NCBI RefSeq assembly: GCF_948329515.1
Contig: NZ_CAOJCN010000012.1
Coordinates: 62,001-126,000 of the forward strand
DNA length: 64,000 bases
DNA from: Cohnella rhizoplanae
Lineage (GTDB): Bacteria > Bacillota > Bacilli > Paenibacillales > Paenibacillaceae
Reading direction: 5' to 3'
Under the pieces are notes generated by a model. The model searched no databases. It saw only the letters and a list, made by a program, of their open reading frames with translations, and was not told the DNA's origin. The position numbers and the translations under genes are program-made. The stretch's first letter is position 1, and the number at the start of each line of letters is the position of its first letter. Of this stretch, positions 34,827 to 42,774 are shown piece by piece.

Positions 34827-34862
34827 TGGGAGCCGGTCCATACCGGAAAGGAGGGGACGAAC

Positions 34863-34997
34863 ATGCCGGGCAAAAGAAAGAAAAACAAAGGCAACAGCTA
34901 CGCCGAACAAGGCGAACAATTCGCGGAAGCGGTAATCAAGTCGACGGAAGGCAACCACCCCGCGCAAAACGCGCCAGCGACGCCTCACAATCGATAA
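34863..34997 (+). CDS. Small hypothetical protein, 44 aa
   Basis: The 44-residue ORF begins MPGKRKKNKGNSYAEQG and has a very strong ribosome binding site (AAAGGAGGGG about eight bases before the ATG). It is followed 24 bases later by a good terminator, so it looks like a real small gene. The product is hydrophilic, Lys-rich at the start and Asn/Pro/His-rich at the end, without Cys or hydrophobic stretches. The composition recalls minor small acid-soluble spore proteins, but I cannot match it to a named one. Confidence 0.6.
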   Translation: MPGKRKKNKGNSYAEQGEQFAEAVIKSTEGNHPAQNAPATPHNR

Positions 34998-35021
34998 CGG
35001 GCGATGAATGCCGATACGAAG

Positions 35022-35059
35022 ACGCCGGGGAACGGCATATGCCGAGCCCTCGGCGTTTT
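35022..35059 (+). terminator. Rho-independent terminator after the 44-aa gene
   Basis: ACGCCG pairs with CGGCGT at 35051, with an inner CGGCAT/ATGCCG palindrome, followed by TTTT. It may also serve the convergent EamA gene. Confidence 0.78.
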
Positions 35060-35072
35060 CGCGCGAAGGCGC

Positions 35073-35501
35073 CTACTTCAGCGCCGTCAGAATGACGCCG
35101 ACCGTGATCAGACCGATGCCGATGCCGTTCAGCAGGGAGATTTTTTCCCCGAGGAAAAGAAACGCGAGCAGCGCGGCGATGACGACGCTGAGCTTGTCGA
35201 CGGGACCGACCTGCGCGACTTTGCCGGACTTGAGCGCCAGGAAATAGAACATCCAGGACCCCGCGCCGGCCACGCCGCTGAGCGCGACGAAGGCTAATGC
35301 TTTTTTGTGACCCCAGATCGTCCCCAGCTCGCTCCATTTGCCCTGGATGACGACCACGCCCAGCATGAACGCGGCCATGATGACGGAACGTACGGCCGTC
35401 GCCGCGTTCGAGTCGATGTTCTGAAGTCCGATCTTGCCGAAGATCGCCACCAGCGCGGCGGCGGCGGCGGAGAGCAGTGCGTAGATCAGCCAAGCGCCCA
35501 T
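35073..35501 (-). CDS. Half-size EamA/DMT-family transporter
   Basis: The 142-residue membrane protein has about five hydrophobic segments (2-22, 34-52, 68-88, 98-115, 121-140) forming a single EamA domain, with the conserved VGPVDKLSVVIAALLAFLFLGE loop. Usual DMT transporters carry two EamA domains, so this one must dimerise, as small multidrug-resistance proteins do. The substrate is unknown. It is monocistronic and convergent with the small genes to its left. Confidence 0.85.
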   Translation of the reverse strand: MGAWLIYALLSAAAAALVAIFGKIGLQNIDSNAATAVRSVIMAAFMLGVVVIQGKWSELGTIWGHKKALAFVALSGVAGAGSWMFYFLALKSGKVAQVGPVDKLSVVIAALLAFLFLGEKISLLNGIGIGLITVGVILTALK

Positions 35502-35570
35502 TGCAGGAAAACCTCCGTTTACGATTATATGCTGCCCCCGCCCCGCGCAGTCACCGCATCCGTCAATCGG

Positions 35571-35579
35571 TGCTATAAT
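35571..35579 (+). promoter_or_regulatory. Extended -10 promoter element upstream of tdk
   Basis: TGCTATAAT, a TGn-extended consensus -10, 50 bases before the tdk start. No good -35 is visible, as expected for extended -10 promoters. Confidence 0.5.
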
Positions 35580-35629
35580 GTAACGTAGCGATTGAGCGCT
35601 AGATCACGGCATCCTGGAGGCTTACGGCT

Positions 35630-36220
35630 TTGGCACACTTATACTTCAAGTATGGCACAATGAACAGCGGCAAATCGATCGAAATCATCAAAGTCGCCCA
35701 CAATTACGAAGAACAAGGCAAGCGCGTGCTTCTTTTTACGCCGGCCATCGATACGCGCATCGGCGAGAACATCGTCGGATCGCGCACGGGGCTGACCCGT
35801 CCCGCGATTCCGGTGAAGGCGGATACCGATCTGTTCGAGCTGGTACGCAGCGAGCAGAGCGGCGAGGGGCAGCGCATCTCCTGCGTTCTCGTGGACGAAG
35901 CCCAGTTCTTGAACAAGAGGCAGGTGCTGGAGCTCACTTGGATCGTCGACGAACTCGATATCCCCGTGATGGCGTTCGGACTCAAGAACGACTTCCGCAA
36001 CGAGCTGTTCGAGGGCAGCTACAACCTGCTCGTCAATGCCGACAAGATCGAGGAGATCAAGACGATCTGCTGGCACTGCGACCGCAAGGCCACGATGGTC
36101 GTCCGCTCGGTGAACGGCGTGCCCGTCAGCGAAGGCGACCAGATCATGATCGGCGGCAACGACGATTACAAGCCGGTGTGCCGCAGCTGCTACCGCAAAA
36201 CGTTCCAGGGCGGGCTCTAA
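35630..36220 (+). CDS. tdk: Thymidine kinase
   Basis: The 196-residue enzyme phosphorylates thymidine with ATP in the salvage pathway. It has the P-loop GTMNSGKS (9-16), the acidic VLVDEAQF near 86 and a zinc site made of CWHC near 143 and CRSC near 181. The opening AHLYFKYGTMNSGKS and the segment VDELDIPVMAFGLKNDFRNELF resemble, from memory, the E. coli/lactobacilli type more than B. subtilis Tdk. The start is TTG nine bases after TGGAGG. It has its own promoter and terminator. Confidence 0.95.
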   Translation: MAHLYFKYGTMNSGKSIEIIKVAHNYEEQGKRVLLFTPAIDTRIGENIVGSRTGLTRPAIPVKADTDLFELVRSEQSGEGQRISCVLVDEAQFLNKRQVLELTWIVDELDIPVMAFGLKNDFRNELFEGSYNLLVNADKIEEIKTICWHCDRKATMVVRSVNGVPVSEGDQIMIGGNDDYKPVCRSCYRKTFQGGL

Positions 36221-36243
36221 GCCGGTATAGCCGGGAGCATAGA

Positions 36244-36290
36244 CGATCCCCGGGACTTCCGCTTATGCGGAAGCCGGGGATCCTTTCTTT
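36244..36290 (+). terminator. Rho-independent terminator after tdk
   Basis: GATCCCCGG and TTCCGC arms pair with GCGGAA and GGGGATC; TTTCTTTTTCTTT follows. Confidence 0.88.
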
Positions 36291-36379
36291 TTCTTTACTG
36301 AGAATAAAAACAGGGGACGACGATAAGGATAACCCCAGTTCGAACAAACGGGACGGCGTGTCCGACTGGAGGCTACCGC

Positions 36380-37234
36380 ATGTACTATTACAAGGAAGAG
36401 CTCATTAATATGATTAAGCCGGACAAGCCCGATCCTTCTGCCGCCAAGGTGCTGCAGGAGACGCTGGGAGGCCGCTTCGGCGAGATGCGCACCATGATGC
36501 AATTTTTCTTCCAGAGCTCGAACTTCAGGGGGAAAGACAAACAGTACCGCGACCTGCTGCGCGGCGTGTTCCTGGAGGAGATCGCGCACGTGGAGCTCGT
36601 GCAGAACACGATCAACCAGCTGCTGAACGACGCCGGCCTGTCTGAGCCGGGCGACGCAGGCATGGACCAAGCGCCGCTTGACGAAGCGATCAAGCACGCC
36701 AACCCGCATCATTTTATCATGGGCGCCAAAAGCTCTCTGCCGGTAGACGCGTCGGGCAACCCGTGGAACGGCTCGTGGGTGTACAGCCACGGCAACCTGA
36801 TCGCGGACATGCTGGACAACCTGGTCCTCGAGTCGACGGGCGTGCTGCAAAAAACGAGAATTTACGAGATGAGCTCGAACCAGACGTTCCGGGAAACGCT
36901 GGCCTTCCTCATCGTGCGCGACAATGCCCATCAAAACGCATTCGCGAAGGCGCTCGAGACGCTTGGCGTCGACTGGGGCAAGACGCTGCCCATTCCGAAT
37001 TACGATATCAACAAATATCCGGAATGCCGCAAATTCGTAGACATGGGCTTCCACAACGCCCTGTTCAACTTCCGCCTCGATCCTCATCGTGCCGCCGAGG
37101 TTTTCCAGGGGCAATCGCCGAGCCGCAACGGCGGTCCGCTGGCGGTCACGCCGCCTCCCCAAGGCTTCCCCGTGCCGCAGATGCCGGATATGCCGAACGA
37201 GCATAGCCCGGGCCTGTCCGACATGGAGCGGTAA
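36380..37234 (+). CDS. Manganese catalase family protein (YdbD-like)
   Basis: The 284-residue ferritin-like protein decomposes hydrogen peroxide in well-studied relatives. Metal-ligand segments are FLEEIAHVELVQNT near 70, the His-rich HANPHHFIMG near 112 and IVRDNAHQNAFAKALE near 180, consistent with a dimanganese site. The C-terminal ~40 residues are Pro/Gly-rich, as in long-tailed family members. It is a full-size paralogue of CotJC at 14244, and B. subtilis YdbD is the closest named relative. GGAGG lies upstream of the ATG. It is monocistronic; the start codon context gives no clear sporulation promoter. Confidence 0.9.
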   Translation: MYYYKEELINMIKPDKPDPSAAKVLQETLGGRFGEMRTMMQFFFQSSNFRGKDKQYRDLLRGVFLEEIAHVELVQNTINQLLNDAGLSEPGDAGMDQAPLDEAIKHANPHHFIMGAKSSLPVDASGNPWNGSWVYSHGNLIADMLDNLVLESTGVLQKTRIYEMSSNQTFRETLAFLIVRDNAHQNAFAKALETLGVDWGKTLPIPNYDINKYPECRKFVDMGFHNALFNFRLDPHRAAEVFQGQSPSRNGGPLAVTPPPQGFPVPQMPDMPNEHSPGLSDMER

Positions 37235-37235
37235 T

Positions 37236-37279
37236 AACAAAAAATCCCCGCGGTCCTCTCGAAGGAGGATGCGGGGATT
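37236..37279 (-). terminator. Terminator of the tRNA-Arg transcript
   Basis: On the minus strand AATCCCCGC and an inner TCCTC pair with GAGGA and GCGGGGATT, followed by TTTTTTGTTATT. The T run is on the minus side, so it serves the tRNA; it may also slow transcription from the left. Confidence 0.82.
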
Positions 37280-37307
37280 CATTCGTTAAAGGGGGGGAAG
37301 TAAGAAC

Positions 37308-37384
37308 TGGCGTCCCAAGAGGGATTCGAACCCCCGACCGCACGCTTAGAAGGCGTGTGCTCTATCCAGCTGAGCTATTGGGAC
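37308..37384 (-). tRNA. tRNA-Arg (anticodon TCT), CCA encoded
   Basis: The minus strand folds into a complete cloverleaf. The acceptor pair is GTCCCAA/TTGGGAC with discriminator G and an encoded CCA, the D arm is GCTC...GAGC, the anticodon loop is CTTCTAA with TCT at 37348-37350, and the T arm is GTTCGAATC between GGGG and CCCT. It reads AGA/AGG arginine codons. It lies between the GNAT gene and its own terminator. Confidence 0.96.
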
Positions 37385-37433
37385 ACAGCCTGATTATATT
37401 ACCACAGGGGCGGGGCTTCGCTCAAGTCCAAAA

Positions 37434-38024
37434 TTAAAAATCGTCCGCTTGGCCGCCAGGTCCCGGAAGCAGCTTGCGCATATGCCGGAAGGGATGGCCG
37501 TTGATCGAGATGCGCTTGTCTTCCTCGAACCCGAGACGGCTGTACAAGGCGTGCGCGTCCCGATTGTCCACGTCGACGTTCAAGGCGATTCCGGCATATC
37601 CGCCGAGGGCCGCGTCGGTCTCGGCACGGCCGATGAGCGCCTTGGCGTAGCCGCGGCCCCGATACGCCGGGAAGACGGCGACCGCGTCGATGTAATATTC
37701 GTCCGCGTCGGCCTCCCGGTCCTGTACGACATCGCCGCAGCCGTCGCTGCGCAGCTGATCGGCGATAGGCGCGTATAGCGCAGGTGCTTCCGCGCCGCCG
37801 TAACACAGGATGGTGCCGGCGATCTCTCCGTTCTCCGCCGTCAGCAGCGCATGACGCTCCGCGCTGAACCGGTTGCCCGGCTTAAGGTAATACTCGATCA
37901 GCTTCGCGACCACGGCGGCTTCGCCCCTTTGGCCTGTCAGCTTGCAGGCGATGTCGCCGATCGCCAGCAGCACGAGCCGGGATACGGCCAGGGCGTCGGC
38001 GCGTCCGGCAGGTCTGATTGGCAA
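37434..38024 (-). CDS. GNAT-family N-acetyltransferase
   Basis: The 196-residue acetyltransferase has the acetyl-CoA-binding motif VAVFPAYRGRGYAKALI near residues 117-133 (R/Q-x-x-G-x-G/A) and the following VDNRDAHALYSRLGFEED block near 155-172. The substrate amine is unknown. The start is TTG nine bases after GAAAGGAGG. It sits between two tRNA genes on the same strand but is separated from the upstream tRNA by a terminator. Confidence 0.9.
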   Translation of the reverse strand: MPIRPAGRADALAVSRLVLLAIGDIACKLTGQRGEAAVVAKLIEYYLKPGNRFSAERHALLTAENGEIAGTILCYGGAEAPALYAPIADQLRSDGCGDVVQDREADADEYYIDAVAVFPAYRGRGYAKALIGRAETDAALGGYAGIALNVDVDNRDAHALYSRLGFEEDKRISINGHPFRHMRKLLPGPGGQADDF

Positions 38025-38064
38025 GGCGGGATGCCTCCTTTCTTCTGTCGGTCGGCGGAAAAAT

Positions 38065-38089
38065 AAAAAGCCCCTGCGGTTGCAGAGGC
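38065..38089 (-). terminator. Terminator of the tRNA-Gly transcript
   Basis: On the minus strand GCCTCTGC pairs with GCAGGGGC (one G-T), followed by TTTTTATTTTT. Confidence 0.85.
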
Positions 38090-38105
38090 CGGTCGGTTAA
38101 GGGGT

Positions 38106-38179
38106 TGGAGCGGGTGATGGGAATCGAACCCACGCCTCAAGCTTGGGAAGCTGGCGTTCTACCATTGAACTACACCCGC
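38106..38179 (-). tRNA. tRNA-Gly (anticodon CCC), CCA encoded
   Basis: Minus-strand cloverleaf with acceptor GCGGGTG/CACCCGC, discriminator T and encoded CCA, D arm GTTC...GAAC, anticodon loop TTCCCAA with CCC at 38145-38147, and T arm GTGGGTTCGATTCCCAT. The anticodon stem has one C-T mismatch. It reads GGG codons, which fits a GC-rich genome. Confidence 0.93.
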
Positions 38180-38321
38180 ATGGCAGTAGTATAATAGCAT
38201 AGCTTGACCGGTTTAGGCAACGTGACCGCTTTTTTATTTGCAGCGTCTTCGTGATATAATTCGATGCATCGGACGGATCCAGGTAGCGTATGGACAGCGA
38301 TGGAGGAAGGGGTTCGCGCGC

Positions 38322-39233
38322 GTGTCGGACTTCACCGGCGACAATCTGGTCTTGTTTCCCAAGACCTTGGACTATTATCAGATACAATTGACGCGGATGC
38401 TCGAGACGGAGCGCTACGGGGAAGCGAAGGGGCTGCTGAATTTCCTGCTGCAGTGCGGCGGAGAGGCGGAACGCCACCATACCGAATGGCAGGCGCTGCT
38501 CGGCTGGCTGGACGCGGCGTTCCCCGAGGCGACCGCCGAGGGTTTGCCGACGGACGCCGAAGACGGCGCCGAGGAAGACGAGCAGGCCGACGCGGTGCTC
38601 AGGCAGCGCGTGCTGGACCGCGCGGCCGAGGATCCGGCTTACTTGCCGAGGCTGATCTCTATTCTTTTCGATAACGAGGATCCGGAGCAGCAATTGCTCG
38701 CGCTCGGCCAGATGGCCCATCTTCCGGGCCCCGAGACGGAGGAGGCGCTGCGGCGATGGCTGTCCGAGCGCGAGCGCCATCCGCTCGTGCAATTCCGCGC
38801 GCTTCAACTGCTGCGAGGGTTCGGCGCCGAGGGACCGGCCGTCGTGCTGCGGGACGGCGAGGCGCTGACGCTCGAGATCGAGGCGACGCCGCTGTCGTTC
38901 GAGGAATTTCCCCGGGCGGTGCTGGAGGTGCCGGAGAGGCTGGGCCGAATGGCGGAGGTGTCCGATCCTGCGCTGTCCTACTTCGCGGACGAGATGTGGC
39001 GCGAATGCGTGCAGGCGGCGTACGGCTCCAACGTTTTCAAGTGGATGATGGAGGCGGACGACGGCGCGGCGGACCTGTGGGCGGCCGCCCTGCACCAGCA
39101 TCTGCTGGAGAAGCTCCACGGCCAGGCCGGGGACGAGTGGACGCGGGAGCAGTACGGCATTACGGGCGAATTGCGTTTCCGGTACGAGCAGGCGCTGCGG
39201 TGGCTCCGGGCTTACGGCGCGGATAAGGGCTGA
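38322..39233 (+). CDS. YsoA-like protein (helical repeat), upstream of tig
   Basis: The 303-residue product is acidic and largely helical, with HEAT/TPR-like repeats around residues 90-170 (LPRLISILFDNEDPEQQLLALGQMAHLPGP). It has no signal peptide or membrane segment. It occupies the place of ysoA, the TPR protein directly upstream of tig in B. subtilis, and I take it as the equivalent by position and size; sequence similarity could not be tested. The GTG start at 38322 follows GGAGGAAGGGG; a longer in-frame ATG upstream lacks such a site. The biochemical role is unknown. Confidence 0.75.
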   Translation: MSDFTGDNLVLFPKTLDYYQIQLTRMLETERYGEAKGLLNFLLQCGGEAERHHTEWQALLGWLDAAFPEATAEGLPTDAEDGAEEDEQADAVLRQRVLDRAAEDPAYLPRLISILFDNEDPEQQLLALGQMAHLPGPETEEALRRWLSERERHPLVQFRALQLLRGFGAEGPAVVLRDGEALTLEIEATPLSFEEFPRAVLEVPERLGRMAEVSDPALSYFADEMWRECVQAAYGSNVFKWMMEADDGAADLWAAALHQHLLEKLHGQAGDEWTREQYGITGELRFRYEQALRWLRAYGADKG

Positions 39234-39250
39234 CCGTATCCTTTTTTGCC

Positions 39251-39280
39251 TTGAATTCGCTGCGAGAGTTGTTCTATAAT
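39251..39280 (+). promoter_or_regulatory. Sigma-A promoter of tig
   Basis: TTGAAT, 18 bases, TATAAT, about 60 bases upstream of the tig start. Confidence 0.65.
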
Positions 39281-39342
39281 AGAATGGTTTATGTCAATCG
39301 GCCGCATCTGGCGGCAAGACGTCTTCGGAGGGATTGAATATT

Positions 39343-40632
39343 ATGCAAGCAAAATGGGAAAAAATAGAGAAGAACCTCGGCGTTCTTGAAGTCGAGATCG
39401 ACGAGGCGCAGGTCGCCGAAGCGCTCGACAAAGCCTTCAAGAAAGTCGTTCAAAAAGTAAACGTACCCGGCTTCCGCAAGGGTAAAGTCCCGCGCGGCAT
39501 TTTCGAATCCCGCTTCGGCATCGAGAGCCTCTACCAGGACGCGATCGACATTCTGCTTCCGGGCGCATACAGCGAGGCCGTCGAGCAGACGGGCATCGTG
39601 CCCGTCGACCGTCCGGACGTGGACGTCGAGCAGTTCGGCAAAGGACAGACCTTCATTTTCAAAGCCAAAGTAACCGTTAAGCCCGAAGTCAAGCTCGGCG
39701 AGTACAAGGGCCTCGAAGTGCCTGCCGCCGACACTGAAGTCAAGGAAGAAGAGATCGCAGCCGAACTCGAGCGCCTGCAGAACCGCCATGCCGAGCTGGT
39801 CGTCGTCGACGAAGGTCCCGCGCAGAACGGCGACACGACGATCATCGATTTCGAAGGCTTCCTCGACGGCGTTCCGTTCGAAGGCGGCAAGGGCGAGAAC
39901 TATTCGCTCGAGCTGGGTTCCGGTTCGTTCATCCCCGGCTTCGAAGAGCAGGTCGTCGGCCTGAACATCGCCGAGGACAAGGAGATCAACGTCACGTTCC
40001 CGGAGAACTACCAAGCCGAGAACCTGGCCGGCAAGGAAGTCGTGTTCAAGGTCAAGCTGCATGAGATCAAGCGCAAGAACCTGCCGGCGCTGGACGACGA
40101 GTTCGCGAAGGACGTCAGCGAGTTCGACACGTTCGACGAATACAAAGCGGACCTGGCGAGCAAGCTGAAGGAACGCAAGGAAAAAGAAGCCGAAGCCGCC
40201 AAAGAAAACGCCCTGATCGACAAGGCCGCCGAAGGCGCCGAGCTCGAGATTCCGGATGCCATGATCCAGTCCGAGATCGACAGCATGCTGAAGGACTTCG
40301 AGAGCCGCCTGCGCATGCAGGGCATGACGCTGGACCTTTATTACCAGTTCAGCGGCCAGGACGAGGAAGCGCTGAAGGGCCAGATGCGCGTCGACGCCGA
40401 GAAGCGCGTCCGCAACAATCTGGTGCTCGAAGCGATCGCGAACGCAGAGAACTTGGAGATCTCCGAGGAGGAGCTGTCCGCAGAGCTGGACAATCTCTCG
40501 GGCATGTACAACCGCTCCGCGGACGAGCTGCGCACGATCTTCGGCTCCAACGGTTACATCGACACGCTGAACGCCGACCTCAAGGTCCGCAAGGCCGTCA
40601 AGTTCCTGCTGGAGAACGGCAAGACCGCATAA
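39343..40632 (+). CDS. tig: Trigger factor
   Basis: The 429-residue ribosome-associated chaperone has an N-terminal ribosome-binding domain with the signature GFRKGKVPR (residues ~44-52), a central FKBP-type peptidyl-prolyl isomerase domain (~165-245; DTTIIDFEGFLDGVPFEGG) and a helical C-terminal chaperone domain. The length is normal. The ATG at 39343 lies ten bases after GGAGGG, while a TTG at 39334 is too close. It has its own promoter and terminator, upstream of clpP and clpX. Confidence 0.97.
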   Translation: MQAKWEKIEKNLGVLEVEIDEAQVAEALDKAFKKVVQKVNVPGFRKGKVPRGIFESRFGIESLYQDAIDILLPGAYSEAVEQTGIVPVDRPDVDVEQFGKGQTFIFKAKVTVKPEVKLGEYKGLEVPAADTEVKEEEIAAELERLQNRHAELVVVDEGPAQNGDTTIIDFEGFLDGVPFEGGKGENYSLELGSGSFIPGFEEQVVGLNIAEDKEINVTFPENYQAENLAGKEVVFKVKLHEIKRKNLPALDDEFAKDVSEFDTFDEYKADLASKLKERKEKEAEAAKENALIDKAAEGAELEIPDAMIQSEIDSMLKDFESRLRMQGMTLDLYYQFSGQDEEALKGQMRVDAEKRVRNNLVLEAIANAENLEISEEELSAELDNLSGMYNRSADELRTIFGSNGYIDTLNADLKVRKAVKFLLENGKTA

Positions 40633-40676
40633 ACTGCCGAGAGGCCCGGTACGAGGCCGCCCTCCGGCTTATAATC

Positions 40677-40710
40677 ATGAGGCACGTGATCATCGCGTGC
40701 CTCATTTTTA
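40677..40710 (+). terminator. Rho-independent terminator after tig
   Basis: ATGAGGCACG pairs with CGTGCCTCAT around a nine-base loop; TTTT follows. Confidence 0.9.
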
Positions 40711-40749
40711 ACCCTACATATCCTCGAACCGCGGGCTTTTTCCGCCGAC

Positions 40750-40778
40750 ATGACATTCGGGTATGAACATGTTAGAAT
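40750..40778 (+). promoter_or_regulatory. Candidate sigma-A promoter of clpP-clpX
   Basis: ATGACA, 17 bases, TAGAAT, 45 bases before the clpP start. I saw no clear CtsR heptad repeat or CIRCE element nearby. Confidence 0.5.
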
Positions 40779-40822
40779 ATTACCGAATCGCGAAGTCCAT
40801 TTCAGAAAAGAGGTTGGCGCGT

Positions 40823-41413
40823 ATGGCATTGGTCCCTATGGTCGTAGAACAGACCAACCGCGGCGAGCGGTCTTATGACATCTACTCGCGGTTGCTGAAG
40901 GACAGAATTATATTTCTGGGCAGTGCGATTGATGACGATGTCGCCAATCTCATCATGGCCCAACTGTTGTTCCTCGCCGCAGAAGACCCGGAGAAGGACA
41001 TCCATCTTTACATTAATTCCCCTGGCGGTTCGGTCACGGCCGGCATGGGTATTTACGATACGATGCAGTATATCAAGCCTCCGGTTAGCACGATCTGCGT
41101 CGGCATGGCCGCGAGCATGGGATCGCTGCTGTTGACGGCGGGCGCCCCGGGCAAGCGCTTCGCCCTCCCCAACAGCGAGATCATGATCCACCAGCCGCTC
41201 GGCGGGGTGCGGGGGCAGGCTTCGGATATCAAGATTCACGCCGATTGGATCGTCAAGACCAAGGAGAAGCTGAACAAGATCTATGTGGAGCGTACCGGCC
41301 AGCCTTATGAGAAGATCGAACGGGACACCGACCGCGACAACTTCATGAGCGCTGACGAAGCCCAGGCTTACGGGCTCATCGACAAGGTCATCTCTTCTCC
41401 GACCAACGTATAA
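40823..41413 (+). CDS. clpP: ATP-dependent Clp protease proteolytic subunit ClpP
   Basis: The 196-residue serine peptidase forms the two-ring, 14-subunit chamber fed by ClpX or other AAA+ partners. The catalytic triad is Ser98 (AASMGSLL), His123 (MIHQP) and Asp172 (TDRDNFM). The ATG at 40823 follows AAGAGG; the longer in-frame start has no support. clpX follows 11 bases later, so ClpXP is made from one transcript; in B. subtilis clpP is elsewhere and clpX follows tig directly. Confidence 0.97.
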   Translation: MALVPMVVEQTNRGERSYDIYSRLLKDRIIFLGSAIDDDVANLIMAQLLFLAAEDPEKDIHLYINSPGGSVTAGMGIYDTMQYIKPPVSTICVGMAASMGSLLLTAGAPGKRFALPNSEIMIHQPLGGVRGQASDIKIHADWIVKTKEKLNKIYVERTGQPYEKIERDTDRDNFMSADEAQAYGLIDKVISSPTNV

Positions 41414-41424
41414 GGAGTGATTAC

Positions 41425-42681
41425 ATGTTTAAGTTCAACGACGAGAAGGGCCAGCTGAAGTGTTCCTTCTGCGGCAAGTCGCAGGATCAGGTTCGCAAGC
41501 TGGTAGCCGGACCGGGCGTCTATATATGCGACGAGTGTATCGAGTTATGCACGGAGATCGTCGAGGAGGAGCTCGGCCACGAGGAAGAGCTCGATCTCAA
41601 GGATATTCCGAAGCCGATCGAGATCCGCAACATTCTCGACCAATACGTCATCGGCCAGGAGCAGGCGAAGAAGTCGCTGTCCGTCGCCGTCTACAATCAC
41701 TACAAGCGCATCAACTCCCAGAGCAAGATCGAGGACGTCGAGCTTCAGAAGAGCAACATCATGCTCGTAGGCCCTACGGGCTCGGGCAAGACGCTGCTCG
41801 CGCAGACGATGGCCAAGATCCTGAACGTTCCGTTCGCGATCGCGGACGCCACCTCCCTGACCGAGGCCGGCTACGTGGGCGAGGACGTCGAGAACATTCT
41901 GCTCAAGCTGATTCAGGCTGCCGACTATGACGTAGAAAAGGCCGAGCGCGGCATTATCTATATCGACGAGATCGACAAGGTGGCTCGCAAGTCCGAGAAT
42001 CCGTCGATTACCCGCGACGTATCCGGCGAAGGCGTCCAGCAGGCGCTGTTGAAGATTCTCGAAGGCACCGTCGCATCCGTGCCTCCGCAGGGCGGACGCA
42101 AGCACCCGCACCAGGAGTTCATCCAGATCGATACGACGAACATTCTGTTCCTGTGCGGCGGCGCATTCGACGGTCTCGAGCAGCTCATTAAGCGCCGGAT
42201 CGGCAAAAAGGTCATCGGCTTCAGCGCGGCGCTCGAAGGCCAGAAGGAGCTTAAGCCAGGCGAATATCTGTCTCTCGTGCAGCCCGAGGACCTGCTGAAG
42301 TTCGGCTTGATCCCCGAGTTCGTAGGTCGTCTGCCGGTTATCTCTTCCTTGGAGCCGCTCGACGAACCCGCTCTGGTGCGCATCTTGTCCGAGCCGAAGA
42401 ACGCGCTGGTCAAGCAATACCAGAAGCTCCTCGAGATGGACAACGTCAAGCTCGATTTCGAGCAGGGCGCGCTTGAAGAGATCGCTCGCGAAGCGATCAA
42501 GCGCAACACGGGAGCCCGCGGTCTCCGCGCCATCATCGAAGGCATCATGCTCGAGGTGATGTACGAGGTGCCTTCCCGCGACGACGTCAACACCTGCGTC
42601 ATTACGGAGAAGGTCGTGCGGGATAAGATCGCGCCCGAGCTGACGAACAAGAAAACCAAGAAAAAAGAAGAGAGCGCATAA
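41425..42681 (+). CDS. clpX: ATP-dependent Clp protease ATP-binding subunit ClpX
   Basis: The 418-residue AAA+ unfoldase recognises tagged substrates and threads them into ClpP. It has an N-terminal C4 zinc-binding domain (C13, C16, C35, C38), Walker A GPTGSGKT near 116-123, Walker B IIYIDEID near 175, a ClpP-docking IGF-type loop (KVIGFSA near 267) and sensor/arginine motifs. Length and motifs are complete. It is the second gene after clpP, and a hairpin follows. Confidence 0.98.
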   Translation: MFKFNDEKGQLKCSFCGKSQDQVRKLVAGPGVYICDECIELCTEIVEEELGHEEELDLKDIPKPIEIRNILDQYVIGQEQAKKSLSVAVYNHYKRINSQSKIEDVELQKSNIMLVGPTGSGKTLLAQTMAKILNVPFAIADATSLTEAGYVGEDVENILLKLIQAADYDVEKAERGIIYIDEIDKVARKSENPSITRDVSGEGVQQALLKILEGTVASVPPQGGRKHPHQEFIQIDTTNILFLCGGAFDGLEQLIKRRIGKKVIGFSAALEGQKELKPGEYLSLVQPEDLLKFGLIPEFVGRLPVISSLEPLDEPALVRILSEPKNALVKQYQKLLEMDNVKLDFEQGALEEIAREAIKRNTGARGLRAIIEGIMLEVMYEVPSRDDVNTCVITEKVVRDKIAPELTNKKTKKKEESA

Positions 42682-42702
42682 GCGCCTCTATTCCGCTCAA
42701 GT

Positions 42703-42748
42703 TCCACCCCGCCCCCTCGCGTATGCCGTGCGGAGGCGGGGTGGACTT
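42703..42748 (+). terminator. Hairpin after clpX
   Basis: Eleven-base arms TCCACCCCGCC and GGCGGGGTGGA around a 21-base loop; only CTTTGG follows, so termination may be partial. Confidence 0.6.
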
Positions 42749-42774
42749 TGGCATATACGGGGAGAATGTTGATC

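Noticed and set aside
40740..40822. CtsR or CIRCE operator upstream of clpP
   Set aside because: No clear heptad tandem repeat or nine-base inverted repeat found by eye.
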